From the NCBI GenBank assembly GCA_003049465.1, contig PYSS01000113.1, positions 109,864 through 125,248 on the forward strand: a stretch of 15,385 bases of DNA, in the 5' to 3' direction. The position numbers and the translations under genes were made by a program. This DNA comes from Magnaporthiopsis rhizophila. Taxonomy: Eukaryota > Ascomycota > Sordariomycetes > Magnaporthales > Magnaporthaceae. Shown here piece after piece: positions 9,789 through 15,385 of the stretch. How positions within the stretch are numbered: the first letter of the stretch is position 1; every line of letters begins with the position of its first letter. Under the pieces are notes generated by a model. That model made no database searches. It was not told the DNA's origin and saw only the letters and a list, made by a program, of their open reading frames with translations.

Positions 9789-9816
9789 TTTTTTTTTTTT
9801 TTTTTTTTTTTTTTTT
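9789..9816. repeat. Poly-T tract, 28 nt
   Basis: An uninterrupted run of 28 T, the second longest in the window. It is a simple homopolymer whose length is likely to be approximate in the assembly. No element with a matching tail is recognisable on either side. Confidence 0.9.
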
Positions 9817-11322
9817 GCCCAATATCATAGTGAAATGCTACCTATGAGGTGAGCCGATTGCGGGGCTACAGCACTAGCTATGTAGAAGGGAGTGGGGGTG
9901 TTTGCCGTTGACGTTGCTTCAAGGGCAGTAAGCCTTGATTTGCTGGCGCGTGGCGCGCCAGCTCGGACTTGGTGTGCGCAGCCCACTCGCCAGATCGGTC
10001 TCCAGCCCCGTCGAGAAAGCGACCGACTACCTACGGAGTTTCCGCGGAGCAGAGAACCCCGATGGACGCGGATTTGGCATTTGCCCATCGCCCCAATGGT
10101 TTGCTAGCTGCGGCTAGGGAATCATGGCCAGTTTGGAACGCTTCAGGCGCCTCACTGGATTGGCCGCTGCTAAAATGCGTCAAATGATTGGCACATGGAT
10201 GCTCGAACAATTGCAGTCATTGGCGATGCTTGGTATGGTTCCCGCTCCCGCGAAAATGTTTGGAAGCGGCGCAGTGACAGGGCTGGTCAATTGGAACACT
10301 GGGAGGCACGATCCGGTAGGCGTCAATCTCGATTCAAGCTGTGGTGGTCTGGAACGGTGGAGGCTTAATTTTGGCGCCGCACTGGTACCGCCTGCAGCAC
10401 ACACGCGCTGATCCGAGTGCCGTCCCGGCACCAATTGCGAGTCCCAGCGGGTCGGACTTTGCACCTGTCGTGCCAAGCACTCGAAAGCGAGCACACAGGC
10501 CAGGATCTTTTTGCCTCCTTTTGCTCTCGCCCTTTCTTTTGCGTTTTAGGAGCTTCAAAAAACTGCTACCTAGCGGCATAGCCCCAGTGCCGGCACTTGG
10601 TCCCAAATTTGGGATCTATGCCACCACCAGACGGCCGTGGCGTAGCAGACCTGTTCCTGTCAGGCGTCAAGAATTCTTCTGCCAGCAGTTGACTGCACCT
10701 AGCGGCTCCCATCCGTCCCACCAAGACGCAGCGTTTCCCAATCGGGAAAGCACCAGACGCATGCACCCTAATCCTCTCAGATCCCATACCCCTGGATCCC
10801 TGCCTGCCCACCCAAACGACCGTCTCTGTGGAGTGGTCCAACAACATATTTCTTTTGTTGCCTCCTCTTTCAGGCCTGTACTGAGCTTCTTCCCTTTTTT
10901 TTTTTCTCCCCTCACCCTACTCTACCGTATTGCTCCTTCTAGGTTACATCCTTAACTCCGGATGACAAAGCCTCGCCGCAGCAGACTGGACTAGGTATTA
11001 ACACGCCACAGCACATAGGCAGCAGGGATTCACCAGCGAAGCAGGAGTGCACCCCCTAAGCTCACGCGCTCCGAAGGCTGGAACCAAGAGATACAAACCA
11101 ACACCCAAGCAGGCAGTATTGGACAACGAGTCCTCCGGCCCCATCCAGTCATCAAAGCAGCCGCGGAAGGATGAGCGCGGGACCCAACAGCATGGGCGAT
11201 CAGGGTGTAGCAGGAGCAACCCCTGCGGAGATGACGACACTCAGCCCTACGAGGTTGATCTCGGCTCCCTCCCGGAGAGCCGTGACGCCTCCCTTGAGTC
11301 CTGGCCAGGAGGGCCGGCCTGC
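9817..11322. other. Intergenic region upstream of the small Gly/Ser-rich gene
   Basis: About 1.5 kb with no gene I can support. It contains a 9-bp inverted repeat at 9942-9962, an unrecognised 95-codon ATG frame at 10124-10411 with a fair start context, and a strong pyrimidine tract at about 10885-10920. The tract is followed by an 11-codon ATG frame (10962-10994). The pyrimidine tract looks like fungal promoter DNA and might give the downstream gene a second, more distal transcription start. Confidence 0.45.
9942..9962. repeat. GC-rich 9-bp inverted repeat
   Basis: Arms GCTGGCGCG (9942-9950) and CGCGCCAGC (9954-9962) are perfectly complementary around a TGG spacer, with TGGCGCGCCA nested as its own palindrome. 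It could fold as a strong short hairpin or be a dimeric binding site; no neighbour explains it. Confidence 0.6.
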
Positions 11323-11328
11323 TATAAA
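11323..11328 (+). promoter_or_regulatory. TATA box of the small Gly/Ser-rich gene
   Basis: TATAAA at 11323-11328 within CTATAAAG, 194 bp before the ATG at 11522. The DNA that follows changes from G-containing sequence to C/A- and C/T-rich sequence from about 11365, typical of a fungal 5' leader, so transcription probably begins roughly 30-60 bp after the box. Confidence 0.6.
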
Positions 11329-11521
11329 GCAGGAGGGAGACCCCGGGTCCTGCAGGAATTCCCGCTCCCCATCACCATCAAACAGCAGCAGCAACGACAA
11401 CAAACACACCATCATTAACAAGAAGTCTCCGACGCACGCCTCCTACTCCTCCTCGGCACTTCATCCCTTCAACCTCCTGCTACAATCTCTCACGCACCCA
11501 AAACCCCGCATCACCGACATC

Positions 11522-11542
11522 ATGTCTTCTCAGGGCGGCTCT

Positions 11543-11574
<32 letters not shown>

Positions 11575-11822
11575 TGGCTCGCAGTGGAACCCCATCCTTT
11601 CTCATGGCTCCGCCATTGGCATCGTCAAGCCCAATGTCGTCTTTGATGTCTACGGCAACCCTCAGGTATGCAGTCTGCCGTTTCATACACTTTGAAATAT
11701 ATCCTTGGCACCTGCTAACAGATCACCTCACTGGTCATCAGGGCTCTTCATCAGGCCGTGGATCCTCATCGTCGTCGGGCTCAAACCGTGGTTCGTCCGG
11801 TGGCGGGTCTTCCAGGCGCTGA
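11522..11822 (+). CDS. Small Gly/Ser-rich protein of unknown function
   Basis: Two exons, 11522-11665 and 11742-11822, encode 74 residues. Residues 5-20 are mostly a Gly-Ser repeat. Residues 21-48 form a non-repetitive core, with QWNPILSHGS at 21-30 and VKPNVVFDVYGNP at 35-47. The second exon (49-74) is again Gly/Ser-rich and ends in Arg-Arg. There is no signal peptide or membrane segment, so it is probably cytosolic and flexible. The ATG has A at -3 and follows a TATA box and a C/A-rich leader. Splicing gives a product that is Gly/Ser-rich on both sides of the core, which supports the model. I do not recognise the family and assign no function. The same frame is open upstream to an ATG at 11171, so a 191-residue form is formally possible, but the TATA box and leader-like sequence inside that extension argue against it. 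Confidence 0.72.
11537..11572 (+). repeat. GGCTCY hexanucleotide repeat coding for (Gly-Ser)6
   Basis: Six tandem copies of GGCTCY, the first ending in T and the next five in C, lie in frame at the start of the small gene and encode six Gly-Ser pairs. The near identity of the codons points to recent repeat expansion by slippage, so copy number may vary between strains without breaking the frame. Confidence 0.9.
11666..11741 (+). other. Intron of the small Gly/Ser-rich gene
   Basis: A 76-nt phase-0 intron with donor GTATGC at 11666, a CTAAC branch site at about 11715-11719 and a CATCAG acceptor ending at 11741, some 20 nt after the branch point. A second CAG at 11719-11721 sits on the branch site itself and is too close to be a normal acceptor. 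Its use would put the second exon in another frame that stays open to a TGA at 11893-11895. Confidence 0.75.
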
Positions 11823-13033
11823 GCAAGGACTTCCTCCCTTTGCTCGGCGCCGGGATGCTAGAGTCAGGTCGGGAGAGATTACCATCTCCCGGTGATCTTG
11901 CCTGGTCTAATCGTGGCTGCACCAAGTCCTCTGCTTGAACAGCTTGCGGCCCTACAACTCAACTTTGTCAGCAAACGCGAAACGAAACCTCTCGACGAAG
12001 ACGACGCCTTGCTTTCACACCCTTATTCCTTCAAGCCACTGTCTTTCCTTTTACTATCCTAACTGGCTTCTTTCAACCCCTTAACTATTTCCTGGCTTAT
12101 TTTCCTCTGTACTCCCCTCAGCCCCATCGATCGAGCCGGTTGAGACTGGTGTTTTACCCCTAACCCCGCAACCGGAGACATGATGTGCAAGCAGTTGTGG
12201 TTAACACCGCATATTTCTTGTTCAATTATGTCGCTTTGTTCTTGCCCTCTTTGATTTCCCTCTAGGAATCGATGAAGGCTGATAGGAAACTGGGGTTCAG
12301 GCACCTGCGCCTAATCACTGCTTTTTTGGCTGCATAAACTGGATTTGTTTTGCATTTTTACCCTTACACTCCTTTTGCAAACCCGGATCTCGCTGGCGAG
12401 TTCCTGCATGGCATCGTTATAGATACGCAACGTCCAGACGTACCATTAGAATAGCCAATTACAAACCCTAAGATAACCCTATCATCTTATTAAACGGTTC
12501 AAATGGAATGAGTTGATTATGCGCTGCTTCAGGGCGTGGCCTAGATTAAGAGTCTTTTAATCTATACGAAATGAAAGAATGGGTCGTTTTTTTTTTCCTT
12601 TTGAAAAGGTATAACTTCCTAAAATTAATGTTAAATGAAATTTGAAATGGTGAAAGGCCTGTTTTTAACTAGATATTTTACGATTCTATGTGTCTTTTTT
12701 AGTACCGCCATTTTTCGGGTGCAAAGAGCATAAAAGCGTAAAAACACGTAGTCTAGGCCACACCTCAAGTCACCTGGGGGACTCGGGGAGTGTTGTGGGG
12801 ACTACGCAGATTTTAACGAGCGTCAAGTTACAAGCATCATCGAAGCTGGACGTGGATTTAGCAAACGCCGGATTCAAAAGAATGTATTTAAAGTGCGTGT
12901 AATATGTGCCTAAAGACATGTCCTCGTAAATCAAACCACCAAACTTCCCACTCAAGAGACAAAGCTGAGGCTCATAACCCGACAATTACCTCTTCGGCTT
13001 CTCAACAGGCGCAGCCACGCTCAAACGGTCTAA
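11823..13033. other. Gene-free stretch with an AT-rich section
   Basis: About 1.2 kb with no supported gene, between the + strand small gene and the convergent - strand lectin gene, so it should hold both 3' UTRs. From about 12440 to 12760 the sequence is visibly AT-rich compared with everything else in the window. It includes an 8-bp hairpin (TAGATTAA at 12542-12549, TTAATCTA at 12557-12564). No transposon coding fragment was recognised. Confidence 0.55.
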
Positions 13034-14011
13034 TCAGTTGGGCGGCAGAGGCGAGGCGGCAGGCTTCCAGCCCGACGACCAGGCGAACTCGCTGAAGCCC
13101 GAGACCATGGCGCCGTTCTGCAGGTAGACGCGCAGGTTGGAGCCGCCGACGGTGAGGGCGGCGACGCGCGAGCCGGGCACGCTGGCCTGGTTGAAGGTGC
13201 CGTCGTACCAGCCGCTGCCGCCGTCCCAGGCCTTCTCGCGCACGCGGCCGTCGGCCGTGCCGTAGTAGACGCGGATGCGCGGCCCGTCCCAAGTCACGAC
13301 GCCGAGCGGCGCCCGAGGCGGGCAGCCCGCGAAGGTCAGCGCGCCCGTGTACCAGCCTTTGCCCGTGTCCCAGCACTTTTCGATCACCTTGAGGTCGGGG
13401 GACTGAAAGTAGACGCTGTGTGGTGGCGGAGTGTTAGATGGAAGCGGGACAAAAGCTGTCGTCACTAGGTAGGGTACATACCGGATCCCGAGCTTGCCGT
13501 CCTTGAACCACGTAGTGGCGGCGATGGCGGTGCCGGGCAGGGCGGCGCCGAGGCCGGCGCCCTTGGTCCAGCCCTTGTCGTTATTGTCGTAGCAGTACTC
13601 CTGGATGTTGTTGTCCTCGCCCTGGACGTAGACGCGCAGGACGGCCTTGCCGCTCAGGAAGACGGCCGCGACGCCCGAGTAGGCCGCGACCTTGAACTTG
13701 CCGCTCAGGCCGCCATTGTACCAGGCCTTGCCCGAGTCGTAGCAGAACTCGGACACGGTGTTGTTGGCCGCGATGCCGTAGACGCGGATCTTGTCGAGCC
13801 CGAGCGACGTGGCCGCCAGCGGGCTGGTCAGCTTGGCGGCGCCGATCTTGTTCTTGGCCTCGCCGCCGGTCCAGCGCCCTTCGTACTGGATCTCGCGCAC
13901 ATCGCCGTCGTTGGACAGCACGTAGACCCGGAGGTGGCTGTCCTTGTTGACGCACGCCACGGGGCTGACCAGGGCGATCTGGTTGATGTTTGCGGCGGAA
14001 GTGGCGTCCAT
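13034..14011 (-). CDS. Fucose-specific lectin, AAL/FleA family six-bladed beta-propeller
   Basis: On the minus strand, exons 14011-13482 and 13415-13034 encode 303 residues. The family (AAL of Aleuria, FleA/AFL of Aspergillus fumigatus, about 310-315 residues) binds L-fucose in pockets between propeller blades, so the length fits a complete protein. Six repeats are visible, each opening with [IL]RVY and carrying an Arg, a Glu and a Trp: R28/E40/W47, R76/E88/W97, R126/E138/W148, R177/E189/W198, R225/E237/W246 and R272/E286/W293. These match the Arg, Glu and Trp that hold fucose in the family. There is no signal peptide, as in the known members, which still reach the spore or cell surface. Proposed roles in the family are recognition of fucosylated glycans of hosts, prey or grazers. 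The start lies in CACCATGG, and a TATA box is 161 bp upstream. Confidence 0.95.
   Translation of the reverse strand: MDATSAANINQIALVSPVACVNKDSHLRVYVLSNDGDVREIQYEGRWTGGEAKNKIGAAKLTSPLAATSLGLDKIRVYGIAANNTVSEFCYDSGKAWYNGGLSGKFKVAAYSGVAAVFLSGKAVLRVYVQGEDNNIQEYCYDNNDKGWTKGAGLGAALPGTAIAATTWFKDGKLGIRYVPYLVTTAFVPLPSNTPPPHSVYFQSPDLKVIEKCWDTGKGWYTGALTFAGCPPRAPLGVVTWDGPRIRVYYGTADGRVREKAWDGGSGWYDGTFNQASVPGSRVAALTVGGSNLRVYLQNGAMVSGFSEFAWSSGWKPAASPLPPN
13416..13481 (-). other. Intron of the fucose-lectin gene
   Basis: A 66-nt phase-2 intron on the minus strand with donor GTATGT at 13481, a CTAAC branch site about 20 nt before the end and a CACAG acceptor ending at 13416. It has no stop codon in frame, so an unspliced reading gives a 325-residue open frame. 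Removing it restores GIR-VYFQ, the fourth RVY repeat of the propeller, which proves the intron from protein structure. Confidence 0.93.
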
Positions 14012-14171
14012 GGTGACGGAGGGGAGTGGAGGTGGAACTGATGGAGAAGATGTGGTGTTTTTCTTTGGGATGTTGTTTGGATCGATGGCTTTGTCTGAAG
14101 AAGATGGAGAGATGCTCTAAGTGATGCTCTCAGATGTGAGGTTCGATGGGAAGAACGGAATAGGAGGCAGG

Positions 14172-14179
14172 TATTTATA
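14172..14179 (-). promoter_or_regulatory. TATA box of the fucose-lectin gene
   Basis: Read on the minus strand this is TATAAATA, 161 bp upstream of the lectin ATG at 14011. The leader between them is rich in C, A and T on the minus strand. The spacing implies a 5' UTR of roughly 120-130 nt. A consensus TATA box is often associated with regulated rather than constitutive genes, but no specific operator was recognised. Confidence 0.65.
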
Positions 14180-15385
14180 CACAGATCGACACAGCATGTC
14201 GTAGCCGGCCTCCTCGGTCTTGGCCATATCACCGGGGACGGGCAACACCGGGCCTCCGGGGCCACGCCTTCCTACTAGGGACATGGCTTGTGTTCACTTC
14301 CCTGTCTGGTTATGCCGAGGCCAGGCGAAACGAAGCTACGGCATCCCGCTCTCGCCTCCTCCGAGTCTGTGAACTTGCGTATAGCATCATCGGCGGCCTG
14401 TATGCAACCACGCCGGCGAATGGGGAGCCAGGAGGCTTGCGCACGGGATATACTGCCTTCCAAAACCGACATCCTCCTGTTCCCAAGTCCAGCTCGCAGC
14501 CAGCTGAGCCTGAACGGAATGTCTCTCTTGCGGCACGGTGGCGCTCTTTTTCCCCGACTCATCACGTAAAAGCGATGTGGATATGGCCAATCATGAGTGC
14601 CGGCTCTGGTGTGGCAAAGCTCCGGATCGGTCGTGCTCTCCCCTCCGACCTCTCACCGATGATGGGGAGGCCCAGACGGACACCCCGTGGCGCCGACCTG
14701 GTCCCGGGACTGGCTGGGGTAGGGGCGAGGCGAGGATTGTGGCTAGCTTGAACTTGGCCGCCCCCAGGTGGCCTTCTGAGGCTTGGGAGCACGGCTTCTT
14801 GCTAAAGATGCGCGCCAGTGCGACACGAGGACCACTTGCTGTGATATCGCGGCATTTCCGGTGGCGCACGGCCATGATATATGCACCTTTGCCTACCGCT
14901 GGACCTGTCTGGAGATGCTGGATTTTGCAGTAGATTTGTATGTGTGGACGACGATGATGATACATTCTGCAAGGCACGCGCCTACGTGAATGTGACCATT
15001 GGCTTTCCCATTGTCAGGCTAAGTACGGGCCGAAAGGCGCACCCAGAAGCAGGCTGATGGGGTATGACATGGCCGCTGAAATGGGCCGCCACGTCGGGGC
15101 TTCTTCGAGGTCGTATAAAGCTGGGCGTGCCGGTCGATCTGCCCTCAGATAGCCACGGCTGGCTTAGACGCCGGATGCCGCAGCTCATGTCTCTGAAGGG
15201 ATGCAGTCGTATTCGTGCATGGAGAGGGGGTAGCCGCCCCATCTAGGGATGATGCGAAGGTGCGTTTTCGCATGCCCGGCTGTTGTGCGCTGTTGCCCTG
15301 TGGCGATTGTACGATACGACGGGCTCTACCCACACTTTCTTGGCGTCACTACACAAAGAGAATCCTCAATGTGAGGATACAGGGC
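14180..15385. other. Region upstream of the lectin gene, no supported gene
   Basis: About 1.2 kb to the right edge. Open frames up to 153 codons occur on both strands, but the longest begins at a GTG and none has recognisable content. A plus-strand TATAAA at 15114-15119 could serve a gene extending beyond the window, but no convincing coding start follows it before the end. The part nearest 14180 should contain the upstream promoter of the lectin gene. Confidence 0.5.

Noticed and set aside
10124..10411. 95-codon ATG frame with A at -3
   Set aside because: The product resembles nothing known, lacks clear codon bias, and is overlapped by equally long frames on both strands; kept only as a note in the intergenic entry.
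10341..10955. 204-codon plus-strand open frame
   Set aside because: It begins at GTG rather than ATG, runs through a pyrimidine-rich tract that reads as promoter DNA, and contains no known motif.
13034..13500. Reading the lectin as one uninterrupted 325-residue frame
   Set aside because: The 66-nt insert has a GTATGT donor, CTAAC branch site and CACAG acceptor, and breaks the fourth RVY repeat. Splicing restores the repeat and gives the usual family length.
14290..14751. 153-codon plus-strand open frame upstream of the lectin gene
   Set aside because: It starts at GTG, has low-information Arg/Pro/Ala-rich content and lies in what should be the lectin promoter side.
1..15385. CRISPR array, prokaryotic operon or phage-like system
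   Set aside because: No spaced direct repeats of the right kind, and all supported genes have spliceosomal introns, so the DNA is eukaryotic.

Overview
The window reads as nuclear DNA of a filamentous ascomycete, most likely a sordariomycete-type mould. The reasons are: protein-coding genes interrupted by single short introns (66-92 nt) with GTATGT/GTAAGT-type donors and CTAAC branch sites; C/T- and C/A-rich leaders before A-at-minus-3 start codons; strong G/C third-position codon use in genes; and long homopolymer T tracts and microsatellites between genes. The species cannot be named from this sequence.

Layout. 1-2475: no supported gene; a GA microsatellite at the very start, a 53-nt poly-T with one undetermined base, and scattered TAGGTA/TACCTA motifs. 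2476-3416 (+): a two-exon gene for a cysteine-containing secreted protein with a signal peptide and a Kex2-type pro-region, resembling fungal proteins annotated as 'effector 5'-like. 3417-4315: T-rich downstream region, a poly-T tract, then the promoter side of the next gene with an overlapping CACGTG/TGACGTAA site and a pyrimidine-rich leader. 4316-6321 (+): a two-exon gene for the Vps38/UVRAG subunit of phosphatidylinositol 3-kinase complex II. 6322-11300: about 5 kb with no convincing gene; 6630-7750 holds open stretches and splice-like signals but no recognisable protein. 11323-11822 (+): a TATA-containing promoter and a small two-exon gene for a 74-residue Gly/Ser-rich protein of unknown function. 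11823-13033: gene-free, with an AT-rich section. 13034-14011 (-): a two-exon gene for a six-bladed fucose-specific lectin of the AAL/FleA family, with its own TATA box at 14172-14179. 14180-15385: no supported gene.

How the genes relate. Each is an independent monocistronic fungal gene; there is no operon or metabolic cluster. Vps38 is housekeeping (endosome-to-vacuole sorting and membrane trafficking). The secreted protein and the fucose lectin are both of kinds that fungi use at the cell surface or against other organisms, so the window mixes one conserved core gene with outward-facing accessory genes in gene-sparse DNA.

I did not find a clearly new multi-gene system. The least explained items are the small Gly/Ser gene with two competing splice acceptors in different frames, the recurrent TAGGTA/TACCTA palindromic motif in the non-coding DNA, and the unresolved open region at 6630-7750.
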